The translations under genes were made by a program, and so were the position numbers. A stretch of DNA of 5,229 bases from Hellea sp. (GTDB taxonomy: Bacteria > Pseudomonadota > Alphaproteobacteria > Caulobacterales > Maricaulaceae), in assembly GCA_020628635.1 (NCBI GenBank), contig JAHDEU010000106.1, positions 1,897-7,125 on the forward strand, read 5' to 3'. This document shows, one piece after another, positions 1 to 5,229 of the stretch; position 1 is the stretch's first letter, and each line of letters opens with the position of its first letter. Under the pieces are notes generated by a model. It saw only the letters and a list, made by a program, of their open reading frames with translations, did not search any database and was not told where the DNA came from.

Positions 1-19
1 CGGACTACTCAGCCCGCCC

Positions 20-706
20 ATGCGGACGCTCTACCACTATCCCCTGCACCCGGGCTGCCGCGCCGTGCGCGTGGCGTTTGCGGAAAAGAAGCTGAAGCTG
101 AACGCGGTCGTCATCGACCCGTGGTCGCCGGAGCCCGGCTTCACGGCCCTCTCTGCCGAGGCCATGCCGCCCGTGCTGACCGACCTGACGGCAAGCGGCC
201 CCGTCACGCTGGCGGGCACGATCCCGATCTGCGAATATGCGGACGAGGGAAGCTCCCGCAATCCGTTGCTGCCGGGAGAGCGCCACGACCGCGCGGAAAT
301 CCGCCGCCTCTGCGCATGGTTCGAAGGGCGCTTCGACTTCGACGCGGGCGGGCTGATCCTGGCCGAGAAGCTGGGCACGACACGCCTGGGCGGCACGCCG
401 GACATGGCGACGCTGAAAGAGGGCCGCGCCGCGCTGGCGGAGCATCTTGACTACATGGCTTGGCTCTTGGAGCGCCGCGACGGGCTGGCCGGACCCGACT
501 TCACCCTCGCCGACATCATCGCCTTCTCGCATCTCTCCTGCCTCGACTATCTGGGCGAAGTGCCTTGGAAGGATGGAGGGCGGGAGCGCAAATCCGTGTC
601 CGAGTGGTATGCCCGCATCAAGAGCCGCCCGTCCGTGCGCCCCCTGCTATCTGATCGCATTCCGGGCCTTCGCCCCCCCGCCCATTACGGCAATCTGGAT
701 TTCTAG
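20..706 (+). CDS. fzlA: GST-fold cell-division protein, FzlA-like
   Basis: This 228-residue protein has the two-domain layout of glutathione S-transferases. A thioredoxin-like N-terminal half (about 1-80) contains the MPPVL segment around residues 49-53, the usual cis-proline site, and ends in an ICEYADE helix. An all-helical C-terminal half (about 88-210) contains FTLADIIAFSHLSCLDYLG (161-179), the N-capping and hydrophobic-staple region of the fold. The C-terminal tail, from about residue 211 and ending PPAHYGNLDF, is what makes me choose FzlA over a generic GST. In Caulobacter, FzlA binds and curves FtsZ filaments and helps link the Z-ring to septal wall synthesis; the tail is thought to matter for this. 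The glutathione-site serine before the ICEYADE helix appears to be replaced (LAGTIPICEY), which fits a non-enzymatic role. The ATG at 20 gives a full-length fold, but no strong ribosome site is visible in the 19 bases before it. The stop directly abuts queG. The gene is sure; the FzlA assignment rests on memory of the family. Confidence 0.85.
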   Translation: MRTLYHYPLHPGCRAVRVAFAEKKLKLNAVVIDPWSPEPGFTALSAEAMPPVLTDLTASGPVTLAGTIPICEYADEGSSRNPLLPGERHDRAEIRRLCAWFEGRFDFDAGGLILAEKLGTTRLGGTPDMATLKEGRAALAEHLDYMAWLLERRDGLAGPDFTLADIIAFSHLSCLDYLGEVPWKDGGRERKSVSEWYARIKSRPSVRPLLSDRIPGLRPPAHYGNLDF

Positions 707-1744
707 GTGGATCTCCCCCGCAGCGTCGCGGATCGCGCGCAGGCGCTGGGGTTCACGCGGCCCCATGTGGCGCGGGTCGATGAGTTCGGCGCACATCATG
801 CGGCGCGGCTGGCGGAGTTCGTGGCCAAGGACCGCCACGGCTCGATGGAGTGGATGGCAGCGACATTGGAGCGGCGCGGCCATCCGCAGGCGCTTTGGCC
901 GGAGGCGCGCTCGGCCGTGGTCGTGGGGTTGAACTACGGGCCGGAAACGGACCCGCTGGTCACGCTGGGGCAGCCGGACCGGGCGACGATTTCTGTCTAT
1001 GCTCGGAACCGCGACTATCACGACGTCATCAAGGGGCGGCTGAAGGAGTTGGCGGGATTGCTCGCGCGCGACACGGGCGAGGACGTCAAGGTCTTCGTCG
1101 ATACCGCGCCGCTGATGGAAAAGCCGCTGGCCGCGCAGGCGGGGCTCGGCTGGCAGGGCAAGCACACCAATTTGCTCTCCCGCGACTGGGGGAACTGGCT
1201 GTTTCTCGGCACCATACTGAGCGCGGCGGAACTGACGCCGGACGCGCCCGAAGAGGACCATTGCGGGAGCTGCACGGCATGCCTCACCGCCTGCCCGACC
1301 GACGCCTTTCCGGCCGCCTATCAGCTCGACGCAAAACGCTGCATTTCCTACCTGACCATCGAGCATGACGGGCCGGTGGAGTTGGAACTGCGCGAGGCGC
1401 TCGGCAACCGCATCTATGGCTGCGACGACTGCCTGGCCGTGTGCCCGTGGAACAAGTTCGCGCGCGCCGGGGCAGAGGCGAAGCTGGCCGCGCGGGACGA
1501 TCTGAACGCGCCGAGGCTGGCCGAACTTGCGGCGCTCGGTGATGCGGGTTTTCGCGCGCATTTTTCCGGCTCGCCGATCAAGCGCATCGGCTGGCTGCGA
1601 TTCCTGCGCAATGTGCTCTACGCCATCGGCAATAGCGGCGATGCGACTCTCATCCGGTGTGTTATCCCCAATCAACAACATAAAGATGCAACCGTGCGAG
1701 ACGCGGCCGATTGGGCTTACGCGAAGTTGCAAAATACACACTGA
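707..1744 (+). CDS. queG: Epoxyqueuosine reductase QueG
   Basis: The 345-residue product is a cobalamin- and iron-sulfur-dependent enzyme that reduces epoxyqueuosine to queuosine at the wobble base of Asp, Asn, His and Tyr tRNAs, the last step of queuosine synthesis. The N-terminal domain holds the GSMEWM region (45-50) and VDTAPLMEK (131-139), whose Asp132 matches the family's proposed proton donor, followed by AGLGWQGKHTNLL (145-157). The ferredoxin-like part carries both 4Fe-4S signatures: Cys186, 189, 192 and 196 (CGSCTACLTACP), Cys212, and Cys239, 242 and 246 (CDDCLAVCPWN). A short HEAT-like tail follows GSPIKRIGWLRFLRN (288-302). The start is GTG on the base after the fzlA stop, with a weak GGA seven bases upstream; it leaves a slightly short N-terminus compared with E. 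coli QueG (379 aa). Tight abutment implies co-transcription and coupled translation with fzlA. The last 30 or so codons are much more AT-rich than the rest. Confidence 0.95.
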   Translation: MDLPRSVADRAQALGFTRPHVARVDEFGAHHAARLAEFVAKDRHGSMEWMAATLERRGHPQALWPEARSAVVVGLNYGPETDPLVTLGQPDRATISVYARNRDYHDVIKGRLKELAGLLARDTGEDVKVFVDTAPLMEKPLAAQAGLGWQGKHTNLLSRDWGNWLFLGTILSAAELTPDAPEEDHCGSCTACLTACPTDAFPAAYQLDAKRCISYLTIEHDGPVELELREALGNRIYGCDDCLAVCPWNKFARAGAEAKLAARDDLNAPRLAELAALGDAGFRAHFSGSPIKRIGWLRFLRNVLYAIGNSGDATLIRCVIPNQQHKDATVRDAADWAYAKLQNTH

Positions 1745-1777
1745 ACTTGTGCAGGTTTAAGTTCTGAGGCTTAAACC
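1743..1777 (+). promoter_or_regulatory. Overlapping inverted repeats in the queG-glycosyltransferase gap
   Basis: Two perfect short inverted repeats share bases. GAACTT (1743-1748) pairs with AAGTTC (1759-1764). GGTTTAAG (1754-1761) pairs with CTTAAACC (1770-1777) around an eight-base loop. Bases 1759-1761 belong to both, so only one stem can form at a time. No run of T follows, so this is not a standard intrinsic terminator. A weak promoter match, TTGTGC (1748-1753) with TTAAAC (1771-1776) at 17-base spacing, lies over the same bases and would drive the glycosyltransferase gene. The bases are seen; any terminator, operator or attenuator role is a guess, and such short stems can arise by chance. 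Confidence 0.35.
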
Positions 1778-1785
1778 GTTCCGGG

Positions 1786-3153
1786 ATGGGAACGATGGGT
1801 GACAGGAGGGCGGCAAAGCCGCGCGTGGGACGGGCCGACAGGCTGCGTCCGGCATCAGTAGTCATGTCCGGCGGATTGGCCACATCGTTCGCCTTGGTGG
1901 TCGGCTTGGGCGTGGCCACCGACATCACCTTTGCCGACATCCTCAAACAGGTCACGATCGGCATGGCATGGCTATCGGTGCTGCTCGCACTGTTCCGGGT
2001 CGTGCTGATGGCGCTGGAGCGGCGCGCGCCGGATGCCGCCGCGTTGAACGGTGCGGAGCTTCCCCGCTACACCGTGATCATTCCGCTTTTCCGCGAAGCG
2101 CACATGGTCGAAGGGCTGGTCGAGGCGATGGGCGCGCTGGACTACCCGGCCGACAAGCTCGACATCGTTTTCGCCTGCGAAACCGTGGACCCGGCCACGA
2201 CGCGCGCCGCGCAGGCCGTGCTTGATCCGCGCTTCCGCACGCTGGTGGTGCCCGCCGTGCGTCCCGGCGGCGAGCCGCAGACCAAACCGCGCGCGCTCAA
2301 CGCCGTGCTGGCCACGTCGGATGCGGAACTGGTCACGATCTACGACGCCGAGGACCGCCCCGATCCAATGCAGCTCAGGCGCGCCGCGGACGCCTTTGCC
2401 GCCCATCCCGACTGGGTGGCGCTGCAGGCGCCGCTGGATTATTTCAACACGGGCGACAGCTGGCTCGCCGCGCAGTTCGGGCTGGAATATGCCGGGCTGT
2501 TTCATGTGCTGTTGCCCGCCTATGACCGGCTGGGCCTGCCTTTTCCGCTGGGCGGCACGTCCAACCACATGCGCCGCAGCGCGCTGGACGCGGCCGATGG
2601 CTGGGACCCCTACAACGTGACGGAGGACGCGGACCTCGCCTTCCGCCTTGCCGTGGGCCGCGACCGGATCGGCTGGATCGCGCCGCCCACGCGGGAGGAA
2701 GCCGTGGCACGCCTGCGACCCTGGATGCGACAGCGCTCCCGCTGGCTGAAAGGCTATCTGCAGACCTGGCTTGTCCACATGAACGCACCGCTCGCGGGCG
2801 GTTGGCGGCGGGCGCTGATGCTGCAGCTGACGCTCGGCGTGTCGCTGCTCTCGGTCGGGCTCTACGCGCCCGTGCTGGTCGTGCTGGCGGGACTTGGCCT
2901 CACCCGGCCGGAGGCCGTGCAGTCCGTCTATCTCGGAGCATTGGGCTATTCGCTGCTGTGCGGCATGATGGTCGGCGCGCTGGGCGCGGTACGGGCAGGC
3001 AAGCCGCAGCTGCTGTGGCACGTCCCGCTCATGCCGCTCTACTGGGTGCTGATGTTCCCGCCATTGCTGCGCGCGCTGTGGGAGCTGCGGACCAATCCCT
3101 ATCACTGGCACAAGACCGAGCACGGGGTGAGCGACAGGGTGCCGGCGGAGTAG
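1786..3153 (+). CDS. Membrane-bound family 2 glycosyltransferase
   Basis: The 455-residue protein is a processive-type GT2 enzyme of the inner membrane, expected to transfer sugar from a nucleotide-sugar donor and probably to make or export a polysaccharide. Two helices (about 24-45 and 53-76) precede the cytoplasmic catalytic domain, which starts at RYTVIIPLFRE (94-104). Its motifs are CETVD (131-135) as the first acidic site, YDAEDRPDP (186-194) as the DXD-like metal and nucleotide site, GGTSNHMRR (256-264), TEDADLAFR (279-287) with the catalytic-base acid, and QRSRW (316-320), the QxxRW signature. Three more helices (about 343-370, 380-402 and 409-433) follow, then a conserved-looking NPYHWHKTEHG end (437-447). 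ATG at 1795 is an alternative start just as plausible as 1786; neither has a strong ribosome site. The family resembles BcsA- and NfrB/XagB-like enzymes, but the sugar and product cannot be read from sequence. No c-di-GMP-binding PilZ domain is present. Confidence 0.9.
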   Translation: MGTMGDRRAAKPRVGRADRLRPASVVMSGGLATSFALVVGLGVATDITFADILKQVTIGMAWLSVLLALFRVVLMALERRAPDAAALNGAELPRYTVIIPLFREAHMVEGLVEAMGALDYPADKLDIVFACETVDPATTRAAQAVLDPRFRTLVVPAVRPGGEPQTKPRALNAVLATSDAELVTIYDAEDRPDPMQLRRAADAFAAHPDWVALQAPLDYFNTGDSWLAAQFGLEYAGLFHVLLPAYDRLGLPFPLGGTSNHMRRSALDAADGWDPYNVTEDADLAFRLAVGRDRIGWIAPPTREEAVARLRPWMRQRSRWLKGYLQTWLVHMNAPLAGGWRRALMLQLTLGVSLLSVGLYAPVLVVLAGLGLTRPEAVQSVYLGALGYSLLCGMMVGALGAVRAGKPQLLWHVPLMPLYWVLMFPPLLRALWELRTNPYHWHKTEHGVSDRVPAE

Positions 3154-3187
3154 CGCGCGCGGGTCTACGGTGATAGGCGCGCGCGCC

Positions 3188-3403
3188 ATGGACCGCTCCA
3201 CCGATCTGACACTCACGCTCATCGCGCTCGCCATCTGCGCCGGTCTGGCCGTGCTGGGGCTGAAGGGGCGCTTCCGGGAGAAGACGGATATCCGCCCTTA
3301 CCGCGTGCCGTGGATGCCGATCGCGCTGCTGGCCATTGCGGTGGGTTTCATGCTGATCGTGCATCTGGCGAACCTGTTCGGGTTCGAGACCGGGCAGCGC
3401 TAG
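3188..3403 (+). CDS. Small two-helix membrane protein, unknown function
   Basis: I chose the ATG at 3188 over an upstream GTG at 3170 because GATAGG lies about ten bases before it and the protein then begins MDRSTDLTLT, a normal lead into a membrane helix. The 71-residue product has two hydrophobic helices (about 8-25 and 43-64) joined by a basic loop (GRFREKTDIRPYR, 27-39) that should lie in the cytoplasm. The second helix ends VHLANLFGFETGQR. I recall similar short proteins in sphingomonads but know no function. It lies 34 bases after the glycosyltransferase stop on the same strand, so co-transcription is likely and a role beside that enzyme is possible. Its stop codon interlocks with that of the convergent antiporter gene. 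Confidence 0.75.
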   Translation: MDRSTDLTLTLIALAICAGLAVLGLKGRFREKTDIRPYRVPWMPIALLAIAVGFMLIVHLANLFGFETGQR

Positions 3404-4689
3404 GCCACCTCGTCATTGCCGACCGGGATGCCGTCTTCCCTGAACAGCACACCCGCCAGCGTTTCGTGCATCAGCACCGATATGAAGATGCACAGCCCGG
3501 CAATGCGCCACACATCGTCGATGCCCTCGAACATCATGCCGTCCGGCATGTGGGTCTGCGCAAAGGCGACGTAGAAGATCGTGCCCATGCCCCTGATCCC
3601 GAAAAAGGCGACCTTGAACCGCTCCAGTCCCTTGAGCGGATGGCCCAGCAGGGCGAGCCAGCCCACGACCGGGCGCACGACGAGCAGCAGCGCCAGCGCG
3701 ATGGCGAGGTCGGTCAGCGTCCACTGATCCCACAGCTCGGCCGCGACGAACGTCCCGAACCAGAGCAGCAGCAGCACCATGAGGATGCCCTCGATCTGGT
3801 CGGCTTCCTGGTGGGCGGCGTTGGTGTAGCTGTCCTCCGGGTCGTCATCCATATCGGGGTCGCGCTGCGAGGCGCGCGAGGCGCGGGCCGCGATGAACAC
3901 GGCGAGAAAGCCGTAGGCGTGGAGATATTCCGTCAGGCCATAGGCGAGAAGAGTGGCCGCCAGCATGACGATCAGCGGGTTGTCCTGTTCATTGCGGCCG
4001 TCGCCGAGGCGCGAGAACACGATCCAGGCCAGCGTCTTGCCGATTACCCAGCCCACACCCACGCCCACGCCCACGCGCCAGAGCACGTCATAGGACACGA
4101 AGCTCCCCCAGGAGAACGACCCCGCCGCGACGGCGATAGCCGCCCACACAAAGGGAAAGGCGAGCCCGTCATTCAGCCCGGCTTCGGCGGTGAGCGCGAT
4201 GGATGTCGTGTCCTCTCCCTCGCCGGGCCCTCCGACCTGCACGGCGCGGGCAAGCACCGGATCGGTCGGGGCGAGCGCGGCGCCAAGCAGGATCGCGGCC
4301 GCCAGCGGCAGGCCCGCAATCGTGCCCATGACGTAGAGCGCGGCAATGGTCAGCGGCATGGCGATGCCCAGCAACCGCCAGGTCGCGTTCCAGCGGCGAA
4401 AGCTCGCCTGCGTGTCGATGGCCAGCCCCGCGCCCGTCAGGCTGACGATGACGATGAGTTCCGACGCATGGGTGATGATCTTGGCCTGCAGCTCCGAGCC
4501 GTAGGGGCTGATATGCGGCGCTCCGAGCAGCACGGCGACCGCGCCCAGCCCGATATAGATGGCCGGCAGGTTCAGCCGGAAGCGTCGCGCCAGCGCCGGC
4601 TGCAGCGTCAGGCCGAACAGCGCAAAGCCGACGAGCGCATAGACTGCGGCCGTCGGGTTGCTCATCATGTCGGACAGGAATTCGGGCAA
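3400..4689 (-). CDS. CPA1-family (NhaP-type) cation:proton antiporter
   Basis: This 429-residue inner-membrane protein should exchange Na+ or K+ for H+ in pH and salt homeostasis. It is almost wholly hydrophobic, with about a dozen helices. Family motifs are present: LAPTDPVLA (139-147) with the Thr142-Asp143-Pro144 unwound-helix site, and EAGLNDG (169-175), whose Glu169, Asn173 and Asp174 form the ND-type ion-binding centre usual for electroneutral CPA1 exchangers. Arg366 in FFGIRGMGT (362-370) matches the conserved arginine late in the fold. A hydrophilic acidic loop (about 271-298, with MDDDPED) splits the two halves. The long C-terminal cytoplasmic domain of some relatives is missing; the protein ends at GIPVGNDEVA. 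The start used is TTG at 4689, with AGAAGA upstream; ATG codons eight and nine residues in (4668, 4665) are alternatives. An in-frame stop lies at 4723-4725, so no longer start is possible beyond it. Ion preference is not determinable. Confidence 0.92.
   Translation of the reverse strand: MPEFLSDMMSNPTAAVYALVGFALFGLTLQPALARRFRLNLPAIYIGLGAVAVLLGAPHISPYGSELQAKIITHASELIVIVSLTGAGLAIDTQASFRRWNATWRLLGIAMPLTIAALYVMGTIAGLPLAAAILLGAALAPTDPVLARAVQVGGPGEGEDTTSIALTAEAGLNDGLAFPFVWAAIAVAAGSFSWGSFVSYDVLWRVGVGVGVGWVIGKTLAWIVFSRLGDGRNEQDNPLIVMLAATLLAYGLTEYLHAYGFLAVFIAARASRASQRDPDMDDDPEDSYTNAAHQEADQIEGILMVLLLLWFGTFVAAELWDQWTLTDLAIALALLLVVRPVVGWLALLGHPLKGLERFKVAFFGIRGMGTIFYVAFAQTHMPDGMMFEGIDDVWRIAGLCIFISVLMHETLAGVLFREDGIPVGNDEVA
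4051..4074 (-). repeat. Four tandem 6-bp units encoding Val-Gly repeats
   Basis: Four consecutive six-base units (GCCCAC, with one ACCCAC) sit inside the antiporter gene. On the coding strand they encode part of the VGVGVGVGW stretch at about residues 206-214, within a predicted membrane helix. A change in copy number by slippage would stay in frame and add or remove two residues. The repeat is directly seen; any variability is inferred. Confidence 0.6.
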
Positions 4690-4787
4690 GGCGGTCTTCT
4701 GGGTGTGGGCGCACAGTCGCGGTCAGGAATGGAACCCCGCAGCCGCGCAAACCGTTCCGTAGATGCACCCGACCTTGAAAGCCCGCC
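4690..4787. other. Divergent intergenic region, 98 bp
   Basis: This gap lies between the antiporter start (going left) and the 43-residue ORF (going right), so it should carry promoters for both. I found no convincing -35/-10 pair on either strand, and no strong operator-like palindrome. Confidence 0.4.
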
Positions 4788-4919
4788 ATGCCAGACCACC
4801 TCCAAAGCCGCGCCAACGACCAGCACCCCGGCAAGGCCAAACGCAGCTTCGGCGTGAGCTCGGTGGTGATCATCCTGCTCGTCGTCGGCGTGGTGGCGGC
4901 GATCCTCATGCTGACCTGA
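4788..4919 (+). CDS. Tiny single-helix membrane protein, 43 residues, unknown function
   Basis: The frame runs from ATG at 4788 to TGA at 4917-4919. The product opens with a polar, basic segment (MPDHLQSRANDQHPGKAKRS, 1-20) and ends in one strongly hydrophobic helix (about 25-42: VVIILLVVGVVAAILML). This is a textbook layout for a small protein with its basic N-terminus in the cytoplasm. GAAAG about seven bases upstream is a weak ribosome site. Two other frames are open here, but they give Arg/Pro/His-rich products with no helix, whereas this frame alone puts hydrophobic residues in a clean block. It diverges from the antiporter gene. I do not recognise the family. It could be a regulator or subunit of a membrane protein, but nothing in the sequence proves that. 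Confidence 0.55.
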   Translation: MPDHLQSRANDQHPGKAKRSFGVSSVVIILLVVGVVAAILMLT

Positions 4920-4966
4920 GGAGAGGTTGCGGGAGCCATACCGGAGCTCCAGACATCCAATTTAAA

Positions 4967-5075
4967 CTTCGCTCATCCCCGCGAAGGCGGGGATCCAGTC
5001 ATGCGAGTCTGTGTGATGGTTGAGATCACGCCCAGTGCTTCAACTGGAACCCCGCCTTCGCGGGGATGAGCGAAG
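4967..5075. repeat. 109-bp inverted-repeat element (REP-pair or MITE-like)
   Basis: The arm at 4967-4999 is the reverse complement of the arm at 5043-5075, 33 bases with one mismatch (at 5049), around a 43-base centre. Each arm also folds by itself: the left forms ATCCCCGC-GAAG-GCGGGGAT (4975-4994, eight-base stem), the right CCCCGC-CTTC-GCGGGG (5050-5065, six-base stem). This core is of the kind scattered through intergenic regions of many sphingomonads and some other Proteobacteria (recalled, not searched). The centre adds a GTGAT/ATCAC hairpin (5013-5029). It lies between convergent genes, so it may act as a bidirectional transcription barrier or mRNA stabiliser. No T-run follows, and I see no clear target-site duplication at the ends. 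Confidence 0.85.
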
Positions 5076-5096
5076 AAGAAAGGTTCTTCGCGACCC

Positions 5097-5229
5097 CTAC
5101 TCCGGAATCGGCACCAAGCGACACCCCTGCCCCGGCGTGTATACCGCGCGTTCTGCAAAGCGTCCGTCCAGCAAATCCGCGCGCACGGCGTCGCGTTCCT
5201 GGGTGAAGGTGACGCGGCTGACGTCCTCG
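5097..5229 (-). CDS. 3' end of an unidentified gene (partial)
   Basis: Reading leftward from the window edge, one frame is open for 43 codons and stops at TAG (5097-5099). The peptide is EDVSRVTFTQ, then ERDAVRADLL, DGRFAERAVY, TPGQGCRLVP and IPE. It has a balanced composition with an acidic-basic helix-like part followed by a short strand-like end, as expected of a true C-terminus. The start lies beyond the window. The YTPGQGC segment faintly recalls a motif in beta-lactamase-like serine hydrolases, but that is too weak to name it. It converges on the 43-residue ORF, with the inverted-repeat element between them. Confidence 0.5.
   Translation of the reverse strand, partial: EDVSRVTFTQERDAVRADLLDGRFAERAVYTPGQGCRLVPIPE

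Noticed and set aside
1..19. A gene end or ribosome site before fzlA
   Set aside because: Too short to judge, and no clear purine-rich site is visible.
647..1741. 364-codon open frame on the - strand, antisense to queG
   Set aside because: The opposite strand has both 4Fe-4S signatures and the catalytic region of QueG; this frame has no recognisable motif.
1972..3234. 420-codon open frame on the - strand, antisense to the glycosyltransferase
   Set aside because: Arg/His/Gln-rich low-information product; the + strand frame carries every GT2 motif.
3310..4857. 515-codon open frame on the + strand, antisense to the antiporter
   Set aside because: The product is rich in Arg, His, Gln, Asp and Gly with no fold or motif, and it mirrors a gene with full antiporter motifs. 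Long antisense frames are common in GC-rich DNA.
4169..4960. 263-codon - strand frame over the antiporter 5' part and the divergent gap
   Set aside because: It is a frame-shifted shadow of the antiporter with an Arg/His/Gly-rich product and no motif.
4975..4994. Classic intrinsic terminator
   Set aside because: The hairpin is strong but no T-run follows on either strand.
4763..5023. 86-codon + strand frame overlapping the 43-residue ORF
   Set aside because: Arg/Pro-rich throughout, with no hydrophobic block, and it runs into the inverted repeat. The 43-residue frame is the better gene.
4967..5075. CRISPR array
   Set aside because: Only two repeat units are present, in opposite orientation, with no further copies; this is an inverted repeat.

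Overview
This is a GC-rich, densely packed piece of bacterial chromosome. It probably comes from an alphaproteobacterium, most likely the order Sphingomonadales (an Erythrobacter- or Sphingomonas-like organism). That placement is an inference from three things: an FzlA-type GST-like division protein, a small two-helix membrane protein that resembles ones I associate with sphingomonads, and a CCCCGCGAAGGCGGGG-type palindromic intergenic repeat. No rRNA or tRNA marker is present to confirm it.

Layout, left to right. On the + strand are a GST-fold protein that looks like the FtsZ-binding cell-division factor FzlA (20-706), then queG, encoding epoxyqueuosine reductase (707-1744), which starts on the base after the fzlA stop. 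A 41-bp gap holding two mutually exclusive short hairpins follows. Next come a membrane-bound family 2 glycosyltransferase (1786-3153) and a 71-residue two-helix membrane protein of unknown function (3188-3403). On the - strand, a CPA1/NhaP-type cation:proton antiporter (3400-4689) converges on that small gene, so that the two stop codons interlock on a single CTAG. Divergent from the antiporter is a tiny + strand ORF for a 43-residue single-helix membrane protein (4788-4919). After it is a 109-bp inverted-repeat element with 33-bp arms (4967-5075). The window closes with the 3' end of a - strand gene I cannot identify (5097-5229).

The first four + strand genes could be one transcription unit, or two split at the 1744-1785 gap. 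No pathway clearly joins them: the first acts in cell division, the second in tRNA queuosine maturation, the third probably in making or exporting an envelope or exopolysaccharide glycan, and the antiporter in ion and pH homeostasis. I see no mobile element with a transposase, no CRISPR array, no toxin-antitoxin pair and no defence locus. The window looks mostly like ordinary housekeeping chromosome. The points worth a second look are the 43-residue ORF, the long inverted repeat, the zero-gap same-frame fzlA/queG junction, and the AT-rich end of queG with its downstream hairpins.
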